DNA of 64,000 bases. It comes from Nitrosomonas sp. GTDB lineage: Bacteria; Pseudomonadota; Gammaproteobacteria; Burkholderiales; Nitrosomonadaceae. The notes under the pieces are model-generated. The model was given only the letters and a program-made list of their open reading frames with translations. It was not told the origin of the DNA and did no database searches. The position numbers and the translations under genes were made by a program. The stretch is from positions 1 to 64,000 of the forward strand of contig JAMWZR010000009.1 of the NCBI GenBank assembly GCA_024282035.1, in the 5' to 3' direction. Positions 28,603 through 38,418 of the stretch are shown here, one piece after another; the first letter of the stretch is position 1, and every line of letters starts with the position of its first letter.

Positions 28603-29886
28603 ATGGATATGCCAGATAAAGCTAGTGGTGAGAAACTTCTATACTGTTCATTCTGTGGTAAGAGCCAGCATGAGGTAAGAAAGCTTATTGCAGGACCGTC
28701 GGTCTTTATTTGCGATGAATGTATTGATTTATGCAATGACATCATTCGTGAAGAAATGCAGGGTGATGAAGCAACTAAACTTGCAAAATCGAGCCTGCCT
28801 GTACCGAGGGAAATCTGCCAGATACTTGACCAGTATGTAATTGGTCAGGAAGCAGCAAAGAAAATATTATCTGTCGCAGTCTATAATCATTACAAGCGCT
28901 TAAAGAATGTGACCAAGCCTGATGAGACGGATGATATCGAGCTTTCCAAAAGCAATATCCTGCTTGTGGGTCCTACCGGATCAGGCAAGACGCTGCTTGC
29001 TCAAACTCTCGCAAGGTTGCTGGATGTGCCATTTATCATGGCAGATGCGACAGCATTGACTGAAGCTGGCTACGTAGGTGAGGATGTAGAAAACATTATT
29101 CAGAAGTTATTGCAGAAGTGCAATTACGATGCTGAAAAGGCGCAAAGAGGGATCGTCTATATCGATGAAATCGATAAAATTTCTCGGAAATCGGATAATC
29201 CTTCCATTACTCGTGATGTGTCTGGAGAAGGAGTGCAGCAAGCGTTACTGAAATTGATTGAAGGTACCATTGCAATGGTTCCACCTCAAGGTGGGAGAAA
29301 GCATCCAAATCAAGAGTTTATACAGGTTGATACCACAAATATTTTGTTTATTTGTGGTGGTGCTTTTGATGGTCTAGATAAGGTGATTCGCGCGCGGACT
29401 GAGAAAGGTGGTATCGGCTTCGGTGTCGAAGTGAGAACACACGATCGGGAAGGTATTAACAAGGCTTTGCAACAAGTGGAACCTGAAGATCTAGTTAAGT
29501 TTGGGTTGATACCGGAATTCGTAGGGCGTTTGCCAGTAGTGGCAACCTTGGAAGAGCTAAACGAAGCGGCGCTGATACAAATTCTGACAGAGCCAAAAAA
29601 TGCGCTGGTTAAGCAGTATTGGAAGATGTTCAATATGGAAGGCGGGGTTGAACTTGAATTTAGGGAAGCTGCACTCAAGGCCATCGCCAAACGTGCTTTG
29701 ACGCGGAAAACCGGGGCTCGCGGTCTCAGATCAATATTGGAAGAGATTCTCCTCGACATTATGTATGACCTGCCATCACTAGAAAATGTTACCAAAGTAG
29801 TTATTGATTGCAACGCCGTTACAGAAGACATCAAACCGATTCTGATTTATTCGGACCAGCCTAAAATAGCAAAAAGATCGAAGTGA
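28603..29886 (+). CDS. clpX: ClpX, ATPase subunit of ClpXP
   Basis: 427 aa. The N-terminal zinc-binding domain has [30 protein letters not shown]. Walker A is [12 protein letters not shown], Walker B is VYIDEIDKI, the pore loop is AGYVGED, and the arginine/sensor region is [12 protein letters not shown]. It unfolds substrates and feeds them to ClpP. 60 bp after clpP, in the order tig-clpP-clpX-lon usual for proteobacteria. Confidence 0.99.
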   Translation: MDMPDKASGEKLLYCSFCGKSQHEVRKLIAGPSVFICDECIDLCNDIIREEMQGDEATKLAKSSLPVPREICQILDQYVIGQEAAKKILSVAVYNHYKRLKNVTKPDETDDIELSKSNILLVGPTGSGKTLLAQTLARLLDVPFIMADATALTEAGYVGEDVENIIQKLLQKCNYDAEKAQRGIVYIDEIDKISRKSDNPSITRDVSGEGVQQALLKLIEGTIAMVPPQGGRKHPNQEFIQVDTTNILFICGGAFDGLDKVIRARTEKGGIGFGVEVRTHDREGINKALQQVEPEDLVKFGLIPEFVGRLPVVATLEELNEAALIQILTEPKNALVKQYWKMFNMEGGVELEFREAALKAIAKRALTRKTGARGLRSILEEILLDIMYDLPSLENVTKVVIDCNAVTEDIKPILIYSDQPKIAKRSK

Positions 29887-29993
29887 TTGTGGGTGAATAT
29901 TCTGGAGATCAATTTATTGGTTCATTTGACTTGAATTACTGATCAATGAACATAATTATTGATTAATTTTTTAACCACACAAATGCGAAAAAT

Positions 29994-32414
29994 ATGACTA
30001 CTTATGATGAAAATTCCGAGCAATTGATATTGCCATTGCTTCCCCTGCGGGATGTAGTTGTTTTTCCGCATATGGTAATTCCCTTGTTTGTCGGAAGGCA
30101 AAAATCTATCAGAGCGCTTGAGCTCGCAATGGAATCCAATAAAAGCATCTTGCTTGTTGCCCAGAAAGTGGCCTCCAAAGATGATCCTGAGCCTGAAGAT
30201 CTTTATCAGGTATGTAGTATTGCCAGCTTATTGCAGATGCTGAAGCTTCCAGATGGAACAGTCAAAGTTCTTGTGGAAGGCAATCATCGTGCAAAAATTC
30301 AGGAACTGATAGATTCCGAGTCTCATTTTTCCGGTACAGCAATTCAAATCTCATCGGATGAAGAAAATGGGACTGAGGCAGAAGCATTGAGACGCGCGAT
30401 TCTGACTCAATTTGATCAATACGTAAAGCTGAATAAAAAAATCCCTCCAGAAATTATTACATCACTCGGAGGTATTGATGATGCCGGTCGACTTGCCGAT
30501 ACGATTGCAGCTTATTTACCCTTAAAATTGGAACAGAAGCAAGAAATTCTCGAGATTTTCGATGTTCCAAAACGTCTGGAGCATCTGCTTGGATTGCTGG
30601 AAACCGAACTGGATATTCTTCAGGTCGAGAAACGCATTCGCGGTAGAGTGAAACGGCAGATGGAAAAAAGTCAGCGTGATTATTATCTGAATGAACAAGT
30701 CAAAGCAATACAAAAGGAGCTAGGTGAGGGCGAGGAAGGTGCGGATCTGGAAGAGATCGAGAAGAAAATAAGATCTGCGCAGATGCCCAAGGAAGCACTG
30801 GTGAAAGCGGAGTCCGAATTGAAGAAGCTTCGTTTGATGTCACCGATGTCTGCAGAAGCGACGGTCGTTCGCAATTACATCGATGCATTGGTATGCTTGC
30901 CATGGAAGAAAAAAAGTAAAATCAACAATGATTTAGAGGCGGCAGAACTCGCCCTGGAGAAAGATCACTATGGTCTGGAAAAAGTAAAAGAGCGAATTGT
31001 TGAGTATCTTGCGGTGCAGCAGCGTGTTAGCAAAATGAAAGCTCCAATTCTGTGTCTGGTTGGGCCTCCTGGAGTTGGTAAGACTTCGTTGGGTCAATCG
31101 ATTGCGCACGCCACAAACAGAAAATTTGTGCGTATGTCATTAGGCGGAGTGCGTGATGAAGCAGAGATTCGTGGACATCGCCGTACCTATATTGGCTCAA
31201 TGCCAGGTAAGATTTTGCATAATATGAGTAAGGTTGGAGTTAAGAATCCTCTCTTTCTATTGGACGAAGTCGATAAAATGGGGATGGATTTTCGTGGTGA
31301 TCCGGCATCTGCATTGCTTGAGGTGCTTGATCCTGAACAAAATAATACATTCGTAGATCATTACATCGAAGTTGAATATGATTTGTCCGATGTAATGTTT
31401 GTGGCGACTGCTAATACCCTGAATATTCCGCCTGCTCTGCTTGATCGCATGGAAGTGATTCAGCTTTCTGGTTATACAGAAGATGAGAAATTAAATATTG
31501 CAACACGTTATCTTCTGACTAAGCAGATGCAAAACCACGGGCTGAAGGAGCATGAACTTACTGTTTCGAGTTCGGCGCTTCGAGATATTGCTCGTTATTA
31601 CACTAGAGAATCTGGTGTTCGGGCAATGGAGCGTGAAGTATCCAAGATATGTAGAAAAGCAGTCAAGCAAATGCTATTGAAAAAAAATACGCAGAAAGTA
31701 GCTGTAACTTCGAAGAATCTCGATAAGTTTCTTGGAGTGCATCGCTATGATTACGGCGTAGCTGAAGAAAAAAATCAAGTTGGACAAGTTACAGGTCTGG
31801 CGTGGACTGAAGTAGGCGGTGAATTGCTGACAATTGAAGCCGTTGTGTTGCCTGGAAAAGGAAAAACCATCACGACAGGTAAGCTTGGCGAAGTAATGCA
31901 GGAGTCGATACAGGCGGCGCTATCAGTCGTACGTGGCCGTTCACATTTGCTTGGTATTCCGGTTGATTTTTATCAGAAGAATGATATTCATATTCATCTT
32001 CCTGAAGGTGCTACACCGAAAGATGGGCCGAGTGCCGGTATTGGAATCTGTGTCGCAATGGTATCCGTGCTGACTGATATAGCCGTTCGGGCCGATGTTG
32101 CAATGACAGGAGAGATTACATTGAGAGGAGAAGTGCTTCCGATTGGTGGGTTAAAAGAGAAATTGCTAGCAGCTCATCGTGGAGGGATTAAAGTTGTCAT
32201 TATCCCTGAGAAAAATATAAAGGATTTGACAGATATTCCCCTTAATGTAAGAAACCAGTTAACCATTCACCCAGTTAAATGGATAGATCAAGTGCTGGAA
32301 CTGGCCTTAGAACATAAACCAGAAACTCTTCCAACATCACCACTTGCACAAACCGCGCTGCAGTCTGGTACTGATGACCAACTGGGTGAATCTGTGTCTG
32401 TGATCAAGCATTAA
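29994..32414 (+). CDS. lon: Lon protease
   Basis: 806 aa, normal for LonA. It has the N-terminal LAN domain (LPLLPLRDVVVFPHMVIPLFVGR), Walker A GPPGVGKTSLGQS and Walker B FLLDEVDKMG. The protease domain has catalytic Ser in PKDGPSAGIGI and Lys in GGLKEKLLAAHRGG. It degrades misfolded and regulatory proteins. 107 bp separates it from clpX, so it may have its own promoter. TTGACT/CATAAT at 29926/29951 is a poor candidate because of its 19-bp spacing. Confidence 0.99.
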   Translation: MTTYDENSEQLILPLLPLRDVVVFPHMVIPLFVGRQKSIRALELAMESNKSILLVAQKVASKDDPEPEDLYQVCSIASLLQMLKLPDGTVKVLVEGNHRAKIQELIDSESHFSGTAIQISSDEENGTEAEALRRAILTQFDQYVKLNKKIPPEIITSLGGIDDAGRLADTIAAYLPLKLEQKQEILEIFDVPKRLEHLLGLLETELDILQVEKRIRGRVKRQMEKSQRDYYLNEQVKAIQKELGEGEEGADLEEIEKKIRSAQMPKEALVKAESELKKLRLMSPMSAEATVVRNYIDALVCLPWKKKSKINNDLEAAELALEKDHYGLEKVKERIVEYLAVQQRVSKMKAPILCLVGPPGVGKTSLGQSIAHATNRKFVRMSLGGVRDEAEIRGHRRTYIGSMPGKILHNMSKVGVKNPLFLLDEVDKMGMDFRGDPASALLEVLDPEQNNTFVDHYIEVEYDLSDVMFVATANTLNIPPALLDRMEVIQLSGYTEDEKLNIATRYLLTKQMQNHGLKEHELTVSSSALRDIARYYTRESGVRAMEREVSKICRKAVKQMLLKKNTQKVAVTSKNLDKFLGVHRYDYGVAEEKNQVGQVTGLAWTEVGGELLTIEAVVLPGKGKTITTGKLGEVMQESIQAALSVVRGRSHLLGIPVDFYQKNDIHIHLPEGATPKDGPSAGIGICVAMVSVLTDIAVRADVAMTGEITLRGEVLPIGGLKEKLLAAHRGGIKVVIIPEKNIKDLTDIPLNVRNQLTIHPVKWIDQVLELALEHKPETLPTSPLAQTALQSGTDDQLGESVSVIKH

Positions 32415-32431
32415 GCTCAACTTTAGTCTAA

Positions 32432-32477
32432 AAATAAAAACGCGTAATCATCATTTTCTGATTACGCGTTTTTATTT
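32432..32477. terminator. 19-bp perfect-stem bidirectional terminator between lon and sbtB
   Basis: Arms at 32432-32450 and 32459-32477 are exact reverse complements over 19 bp. The core is ACGCGTAATCA, the ends are A/T rich, and the loop is TCATTTTC. The right arm ends TTTTTATTT, and read from the other strand the left arm gives the same T-rich end. It can terminate lon on the plus strand and sbtAB on the minus strand (sbtB ends at 32490). Confidence 0.93.
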
Positions 32478-32489
32478 CGATCTAAAATA

Positions 32490-32807
32490 CTAGTAGGATG
32501 CCGCTGGACCCTCTACCCATAAGCAGTCAGATATCAAGCACATACCGCCAAGGCTTTTCAGTGCTGGTCTTAGTTCACTGACAACGCGTTGTGCCTGATC
32601 ATCCTTGCATGCTAGAACAACCATGACATTTTCTTGCTCAAGCAGAACATCACCTGGATCACGCATACCACGCGATCCCAATCCTCCTGCATTTTTCAGT
32701 ACGGTATAACCACGGACCGCACATCTATCCAGTATATCTGTCAGGTGCTCGAGTTGCTCAATACCAATTACAATCTCGAATCGCTTCATTGTAATAGTGT
32801 TATCCAT
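32490..32807 (-). CDS. sbtB: PII-like protein, SbtB type
   Basis: 105 aa, with AGGGAAATAAA before the ATG. The PII ferredoxin-like fold is suggested by KRFEIVIGIEQLEHLTDILDRCAVRGYTVLKNAGG followed by a short T-loop region (RGMRDPGDVLLEQENVMVVLACKDDQAQRV). Adjacency to sbtA (50 bp) fits SbtB. In cyanobacteria SbtB binds adenine nucleotides (cAMP, AMP) and gates SbtA. The C-terminal CGPxGC redox loop of many SbtB proteins is not seen here. No tyrosine-uridylylation T-loop of GlnB is present. Confidence 0.88.
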   Translation of the reverse strand: MDNTITMKRFEIVIGIEQLEHLTDILDRCAVRGYTVLKNAGGLGSRGMRDPGDVLLEQENVMVVLACKDDQAQRVVSELRPALKSLGGMCLISDCLWVEGPAASY

Positions 32808-32857
32808 TTTATTTCCCTATTTTGATGATCGTAAGATTTGTTGATTTGTTTTGTTTT

Positions 32858-33814
32858 TTAAAGCGGGATGCTATGGAAGTAATGCGACATTTCCCAGTAA
32901 ATTGGTACACCAATAAAGATGTTGAATGGGAAAGTAACACCGAGAGAAGCTCCAATTGATAAAGCAGGATCCGCATCGGGTACAGCAATACGCATAGCAG
33001 CTGGTGCTGCAATGTATGAGCAACTAGCATACAGCACAGCCAACAACATTGTACCACCTTCGGACAAGCCAAAAATCCAGCCTAAATACGCACCGAAAAG
33101 ACCAGCGGTTAATGGGAAGAGAATGCCAAAAGCGACAATGAAAATCCCTTTATCCATCACAGACTTCAAGCGAGATGCTGCAAGTAACCCCATTTCAAGC
33201 AAGAAGAATGCTAATACGCCCATGAATAAATCCATGAACATTTTATCTAATGGAGAAACCAATTTAACGATACCTGCATAATACCCGATAAGTACACCAA
33301 CGATCAGCAAGTAAAGGCTGGTACCCGTCAAGATTTCGTGCATCAGTTTTCCCCATTGCGTTTTTTCACCACCAGCGCCTGCGCGAGCAAGAATGGTACC
33401 GGTAACTAATGCGGGAATTTCCATCAGTGCCATGATCAGAACCATGTATCCTTCAGAAGGCTGATCCTTGGCTGCTAGAAATGCTACACCCACCGCAAAG
33501 GTTACCGCACTAACTGAGCCATAGTGTGCTGATATGGCTCCTGCATCCGCTTGTGTAAATTTACCAAGGAAACGTAAGATTGGATAGGCAGTTAATGGAA
33601 CCAATGCAGACAATACAACCATAGAAAGTGCGATAGGCAAAACTTCCATGATTTCATATTTCGCCATTGATACTCCACCCTTGAAGCCAATCGCAATCAA
33701 GAGAAACAAGCTCAAGCTTTTATACAGCGCTTCAGGTATTTTCAGATCCGATTTGATAACACCGGCTAAAACCCCCGCAACAAAAAAGAAAACTACTGGT
33801 TGTATAGTAGTCAT
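32858..33814 (-). CDS. sbtA: SbtA, sodium-dependent bicarbonate transporter
   Basis: 318 aa with about ten membrane helices in two inverted halves. Family markers are LLIAIGFKGGVSMA near the start, ISAHYGSVSAVTFAVGVAFL in the middle and ASCSYIAAPAAMRIAVPDADPALSIGASLGVTFPFNI near the end. It imports bicarbonate with Na+, which suits an autotroph fixing CO2. TAGGGGAATTTAGA precedes the ATG. It forms an operon with sbtB. A long imperfect inverted repeat lies in the leader at 33881-33933. Confidence 0.93.
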   Translation of the reverse strand: MTTIQPVVFFFVAGVLAGVIKSDLKIPEALYKSLSLFLLIAIGFKGGVSMAKYEIMEVLPIALSMVVLSALVPLTAYPILRFLGKFTQADAGAISAHYGSVSAVTFAVGVAFLAAKDQPSEGYMVLIMALMEIPALVTGTILARAGAGGEKTQWGKLMHEILTGTSLYLLIVGVLIGYYAGIVKLVSPLDKMFMDLFMGVLAFFLLEMGLLAASRLKSVMDKGIFIVAFGILFPLTAGLFGAYLGWIFGLSEGGTMLLAVLYASCSYIAAPAAMRIAVPDADPALSIGASLGVTFPFNIFIGVPIYWEMSHYFHSIPL

Positions 33815-34127
33815 TCTAAATTCCCCTATTTTAGTTATAGTTAAAGTTCAAACAGCAAAAAATTTTAAAACAGCATTTTTTTGATGGTGATGCAAACTTA
33901 AAACTAAGAGCAAACTAAATTTGCACCCATCAATATTTTACTTATACAACATGTTCCAACACCTTGGTGCTGCAAATAAGAAATGTAACAATGTGTGATG
34001 TTTTCAGTTTCAGCAATACACTTTACAGACCTAAAAATCCGTGAATAGGTTACTTTTCACGAGGAAACGTTAACATAGAAAATGTGAAGAATTCGTGAAA
34101 TATGAAGGGGGATGATGACAAAAACTT
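33815..34127. other. leader/promoter region of sbtAB
   Basis: 313 bp between the end of the sensor kinase and sbtA, both on the minus strand. It contains the inverted repeat at 33881-33933 and otherwise A/T-rich sequence. No open frame of note, and no promoter could be assigned with confidence. Confidence 0.5.
33881..33933. repeat. imperfect inverted repeat upstream of sbtA
   Basis: TTGATGG-TGA-TGCAAA (33881-33896) faces TTTGCA-C-CCATCAA (33920-33933) across 23 nt. 13 paired positions are interrupted only by a small internal bulge. It lies 67-119 bp upstream of the sbtA ATG. On the sbtA strand no T-run follows, so an operator or leader RNA structure is more likely than a terminator. Confidence 0.5.
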
Positions 34128-35405
34128 TTAGGGAAAAATGATATGGAATGTTGTGCCCTTGCCCGGTGTACTATCAACTTCGATACGCCAACCGTAGTGG
34201 TCACAAATTCTTTTGACAATCGCAAGCCCGATTCCTAGTCCTTGTCCTTGATTCGAACCTCGAAAAAAACGCTCATAGAGCAATGGCAGGTAAGCTGGTT
34301 CGATTCCGATGCCTGAATCGGAAATTGATAGCCTTCGATCGAGATACTCGACGCGAATAAACCCTCGATCGGTATATTGCACGGCATTTCTAAGCAGATT
34401 CATTAGCGCGGTATGCAGTGCTTGACGATTCAGGTTGATGGTTATGGATGGTGCGATGCTCACCGCAAAATTGAGTTTTTTCCGGTAGATTTCCGAACAA
34501 ATTGGTTCAACTGCATCGAACACACATTCCGCAATGGCAACGGGTTCCATCACGCCAAGTGCTTGTTCTCTGGCTAGAAACAAAAGCGCCTGTAACTGCT
34601 CTCCCATGCGTGTTGCTGCACCTTCGATCATTTTGATCCGGTGCTGTACTTTAATCGGGACTTCAGGGGTTGCCGTGATCAGTTCGCAACTGGTAAGGAT
34701 GGTAGTAATGGGGGTTCTTAACTCATGACTGATATTGGCCGTGAATTCCTGCTCCCGCTGCAACATGCGCTTGATGCGGCTTTGGTAGTTATCAAGTGCG
34801 CGAGCCAGTTGGGCTACCTCCTCATCCATATCTGGCTGTGTCAACATTCCAATTTGAATATCGTTTGGCGCAGCCAGAAGATTGACTCTCTCTGCAAGGT
34901 CGGTGACCTGCTTGACTAGCATCTTCGCTAGCAGATAGCCAATCAGGAATGAAATGGCGATTACTGCAACCCAGGACATCAGGATGAGTATCCGGAGCTT
35001 GTGCAGACGTTGCTGGTGAAGTTCGATTCGATAAGCAACCAAGTATTTAACTTCATCGGTTTTGCGAACCAGTACGTGCAAATCGGCGCCATTGTAGTTA
35101 ATGCGATGATAACCGGCGTGCATTCCCCGCAAATAGGCAGGAATTTGTAATTCGTCATCTATTTGATGAATGACGTAGCTCTTGAGATGCGAACCGATTT
35201 TCGATATGAAATCGGAATGATCCTGATAACGACTGACCAGATGATTCATTTCCATCTGGATGACTTGCTCGATGTGAGCTTCCTCGATATCATCGGAAGC
35301 AAAGTAGAGAATGATGCAGAGCGTTCCAACAATGAAGATGCTAAATGTGGAAAGCGCTAACGCAATGCGGTAGCGTAAACTATGTTCGATCTTGGAGTTG
35401 GGCAC
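34128..35405 (-). CDS. two-component sensor histidine kinase
   Basis: 425 aa with two membrane helices (about 12-32 and 135-160) flanking a periplasmic loop of about 100 residues. A HAMP linker follows, then the H-box FTANISHELRTPITTILTSCE. The ATPase domain has N-box LLRNAVQYT, DSGIGIEP and GQGLGIGLAIVKRI. Its start lies inside the response regulator gene (26-bp overlap). The signal is unknown. Position upstream of sbtAB suggests, without proof, a link to that operon. Confidence 0.93.
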   Translation of the reverse strand: MPNSKIEHSLRYRIALALSTFSIFIVGTLCIILYFASDDIEEAHIEQVIQMEMNHLVSRYQDHSDFISKIGSHLKSYVIHQIDDELQIPAYLRGMHAGYHRINYNGADLHVLVRKTDEVKYLVAYRIELHQQRLHKLRILILMSWVAVIAISFLIGYLLAKMLVKQVTDLAERVNLLAAPNDIQIGMLTQPDMDEEVAQLARALDNYQSRIKRMLQREQEFTANISHELRTPITTILTSCELITATPEVPIKVQHRIKMIEGAATRMGEQLQALLFLAREQALGVMEPVAIAECVFDAVEPICSEIYRKKLNFAVSIAPSITINLNRQALHTALMNLLRNAVQYTDRGFIRVEYLDRRLSISDSGIGIEPAYLPLLYERFFRGSNQGQGLGIGLAIVKRICDHYGWRIEVDSTPGKGTTFHIIFP

Positions 35406-36075
35406 GGGGAGTAAGGCAGTAACCTAAGCCATGAACAGTTTCAATCGGATCGTACCCTCCGGCCTTTGTCAAAGCTCTTCTCAGAATATGCATGTGACTG
35501 CGCAAGGTGTCGCTGGTTTCCTGCACATCTTCCCAAGCTTCCAATTCCAGCTCTTCCCGACTGAACACCTTTCCTGGCTCGCTCATCATCAGGGCGAGCA
35601 GGCGAATACACTTGGGAGGCAATTTGACATTCTGATTCTCAAACCGGATGGATAAGGTTTTGGGATCAAAAGAGAGCTGATCCACCTCCAGTTTGCGATT
35701 GGCCACCTTGCCGATATGCCGCTTGTGCATGGCCAGCAGTCTGGCTTCCACTTCCTTCAGGGCAAATGGCTTGATGAGATAGTCGTCCGCACCATGTTCG
35801 AAGCCAGTCAGCTTGTCCTCAAGGGTGTCGCGCGCTGTCAGCATTAGAATGGGGGTGTCGATTTGTGATTCCTGGCGTAGTTTCCGGCATAAAGTAATTC
35901 CATTCATGCCCGGCAATCCCAAGTCCAGCAAAATGGCATCAAATCGTTGCGTTACGGCTAGGTGAAGGCCAGCTATGCCATTGGCGGCCGCGTCTGCGGT
36001 GTGACCTCGCGATTCTAAAAAATCATACAAGTTGGCTGCAATGGCCAGATCGTCTTCGATTATCAGGATATGCAT
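35380..36075 (-). CDS. OmpR/PhoB-family response regulator
   Basis: 231 aa. The receiver has the acidic pair in IIEDD, the phospho-acceptor in AILLDLGLPGMNG, T in MLTARD and K in LIKPF. The C-terminal winged helix contains PPKCIRLLALMMSEPGKVFSREELELEAW and SDTLRSHMHILRRAL. It partners the kinase that overlaps its 3' end. 33 bp downstream of hemE on the same strand. Confidence 0.94.
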   Translation of the reverse strand: MHILIIEDDLAIAANLYDFLESRGHTADAAANGIAGLHLAVTQRFDAILLDLGLPGMNGITLCRKLRQESQIDTPILMLTARDTLEDKLTGFEHGADDYLIKPFALKEVEARLLAMHKRHIGKVANRKLEVDQLSFDPKTLSIRFENQNVKLPPKCIRLLALMMSEPGKVFSREELELEAWEDVQETSDTLRSHMHILRRALTKAGGYDPIETVHGLGYCLTPRAQLQDRT

Positions 36076-36108
36076 GGGATCACCTGCTTGAATCGTTAAT
36101 CAAATGGG

Positions 36109-37173
36109 TTATTCATGATATTTGCGACTTAGTGTGTGTACGGCTTCGACTAGTGCTGCAGCATGTTCCGGAGGCGTAAATTGTGAGATGCCATGCCCCA
36201 GATTGAACACATGCCCGGTACCTTTGCCATAACTCTCCAGTATTTTGCCTACTTCCGCAGTAATGATTTCAGGGGATGCAAAGAGAACGGAAGGATCCAG
36301 ATTGCCCTGCAAGGCAACTTTGTTTCCAACGCGCTGGCGCGCGTTGCCGATGTCTATGGTCCAATCTAGACCGACCGCATCGCAGCCGATTTCCGCAATA
36401 GACTCTAGCCATAATCCTCCGCCCTTGGTGAAAACGATGCAAGGAATACGCACTCCATCATGCTCGCGCTTCAGTCCGGAAACAATTTGTTGCATGTAGG
36501 CCAGTGAAAACTCCAAGTAGGCTGCCTGTGATAGTGAGCCTCCCCATGTATCGAAAATCATCACGGCCTGAGCCCCAGATTCAATCTGTGCATTCAGATA
36601 AGCTGTAACGGCCTGTGCGTTGATTTTCAGAATATGATGCAACAGCTCAGGACGTTCATAAAGCATGGTTTTGATTTCGCGAAACTCCGTACCTCCACGG
36701 CCTTCCACCATATAGCACGCGAGCGTGAAAGGGCTGCCGGAGAAACCGATCAGTGGTACCCGGTTATCCAGAGCCTTGCGAATTTCGGATACCGCATCCA
36801 TGACATACCGCAGCTCCGCATTAGGATCGGGAACGGTCAGTGCGTGGATTTCCTTTTCATGACGCAAGGGACGCTCGAACATCGGTCCTTCACCTTGAGC
36901 AAAATATAAACCCAGGCCCATGGCATCAGGTATGGTCAGAATGTCTGAGAATAAAATGGCGGCATCCAGTGGAAAACGTGCCAGCGGCTGTAATGTTACT
37001 TCAGTGGCAAAACCGGGGTTCTTGCACAGTGACAGAAAATCGCCTGCCCGTGCTCGCGTTGCATTGTATTCTGAAAGATAGCGTCCCGCCTGGCGCATAA
37101 GCCAAACGGGTGTGTATTCAACTGGTTGTTTCAGTAGGGCGCGTAAAAAGGTATCGTTTTTAAGTGTTGTCAT
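36109..37173 (-). CDS. hemE: Uroporphyrinogen decarboxylase (HemE)
   Basis: 354 aa from the ATG at 37173 ([14 protein letters not shown]), the usual start; the frame is open 17 codons further. Motifs are [15 protein letters not shown] (substrate-binding Arg), [32 protein letters not shown] and [13 protein letters not shown]. It decarboxylates uroporphyrinogen III to coproporphyrinogen III in heme synthesis, relevant to a cytochrome-rich cell. Confidence 0.97.
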   Translation of the reverse strand: MTTLKNDTFLRALLKQPVEYTPVWLMRQAGRYLSEYNATRARAGDFLSLCKNPGFATEVTLQPLARFPLDAAILFSDILTIPDAMGLGLYFAQGEGPMFERPLRHEKEIHALTVPDPNAELRYVMDAVSEIRKALDNRVPLIGFSGSPFTLACYMVEGRGGTEFREIKTMLYERPELLHHILKINAQAVTAYLNAQIESGAQAVMIFDTWGGSLSQAAYLEFSLAYMQQIVSGLKREHDGVRIPCIVFTKGGGLWLESIAEIGCDAVGLDWTIDIGNARQRVGNKVALQGNLDPSVLFASPEIITAEVGKILESYGKGTGHVFNLGHGISQFTPPEHAAALVEAVHTLSRKYHE

Positions 37174-37296
37174 CCAAGTGCCTGTATCTTCTTGTTTTTG
37201 TTTGGGACATTCCCAAATCATCATGTTAAATGCGGTATTTCGATTATATCACCAGCACGGATCAAACAGGTTGTTTGTCTGGTAATGGAGACCCAG

Positions 37297-38418
37297 CTAG
37301 CTTTCTGCGATTGCAAACAGCCGCTGGTATTCTTTGATCGCATAGCGATCCGTCATGCCTGCAATGTAATCGGCTATGGCTTGATGTCCTTCCTGCACGA
37401 ATTTGTGTTGGTATTCGATGGGCAATAAACGGACTTCAGAAGTGAAGGCCTGAAATAAGTGTTCGATGGTATGGCGTGCTTTATTGCTCATGCGAACCAC
37501 GCGATAGTGGCGGTACAGATTGTCATACAGGAATTTTTTTAATTCCTGTTGTTCCGATTTGATCTCATGACTAAACCCGATCAGCGGTGGTGCTGCATGC
37601 ACTGCTGCCAGACTATCGAGCCCTGCACGCTGGATGTTGGCCGTACTATGCTGAATGAGATCGGTGACCAGGGTGTTGATCATGCTGCGCACGGTTTCAT
37701 ATACCATGCGTCGTTGCGTGAGTTTGGGGTACTTGTTTCCGACTTGAGCAAGATGCCGAGAAAAAATGGAGACGGATTCCATTTGTTCCAGTGTGATGAG
37801 ACCGGAGCGCAGACCATCATCGACGTCATGATTATTGTAGGCGATTTCATCCGAAAAGTTGGCCAGTTGCGCCTCCAGCGAGGGTCTGCGATGCTGAAGG
37901 AAGCGTTCGCCCAGATCACCGAGGCGGGCAATATTCTTTTTCGCTACATGTTTGAGTATGCCTTCCCGTGTTTCATGACAAAGATTCAAGCCGTCAAAGG
38001 CTGCATAACGTTCTTCCAGCACATCGACCACTCGCAGTGACTGCAGGTTGTGTTCAAAGCCACCATATTCCTTCATGCAATCATTCAAGGCATCCTGACC
38101 GGCATGCCCGAACGGAGTATGACCCAGATCGTGCGCCAGGGAAATGGCTTCGACCAGATCTTCATTGAGTCGCAGATTTCTTGCTATCGAACGTCCGATT
38201 TGCGCAACTTCCAGGCTGTGTGTTAGGCGTGTGCGGAACAGGTCACCTTCATGATTGACGAATACCTGGGTCTTATACTCCAGCCTCCGGAAAGCCGAGG
38301 AATGAATGATGCGATCGCGATCGCGCTGAAACTCGCTGCGACCGGCGGGTGCAGTCTCAGGGATGACACGGCCACGCGAATTGTTTGCTGATACCGCGTA
38401 GATAGCCAGTTCAGTCAT
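37297..38418 (-). CDS. dgt: dGTPase-like deoxynucleoside triphosphate triphosphohydrolase
   Basis: 373 aa. The HD-domain metal site is visible as [29 protein letters not shown] and the later [14 protein letters not shown]. The N-terminus ([38 protein letters not shown]) is typical of the type-2 dGTPase-like family. It hydrolyses dNTPs to nucleoside and triphosphate. It overlaps the end of the aroK-aroB fusion by 8 bp, the usual aroB-dgt order in betaproteobacteria. Confidence 0.93.
   Translation of the reverse strand: MTELAIYAVSANNSRGRVIPETAPAGRSEFQRDRDRIIHSSAFRRLEYKTQVFVNHEGDLFRTRLTHSLEVAQIGRSIARNLRLNEDLVEAISLAHDLGHTPFGHAGQDALNDCMKEYGGFEHNLQSLRVVDVLEERYAAFDGLNLCHETREGILKHVAKKNIARLGDLGERFLQHRRPSLEAQLANFSDEIAYNNHDVDDGLRSGLITLEQMESVSIFSRHLAQVGNKYPKLTQRRMVYETVRSMINTLVTDLIQHSTANIQRAGLDSLAAVHAAPPLIGFSHEIKSEQQELKKFLYDNLYRHYRVVRMSNKARHTIEHLFQAFTSEVRLLPIEYQHKFVQEGHQAIADYIAGMTDRYAIKEYQRLFAIAES

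Noticed and set aside
29926-29956. TTGACT / CATAAT promoter candidate for lon
   Set aside because: The spacing is 19 bp and neither box is strong; a heat-shock reading (CTTGAAT) has a poor -10.
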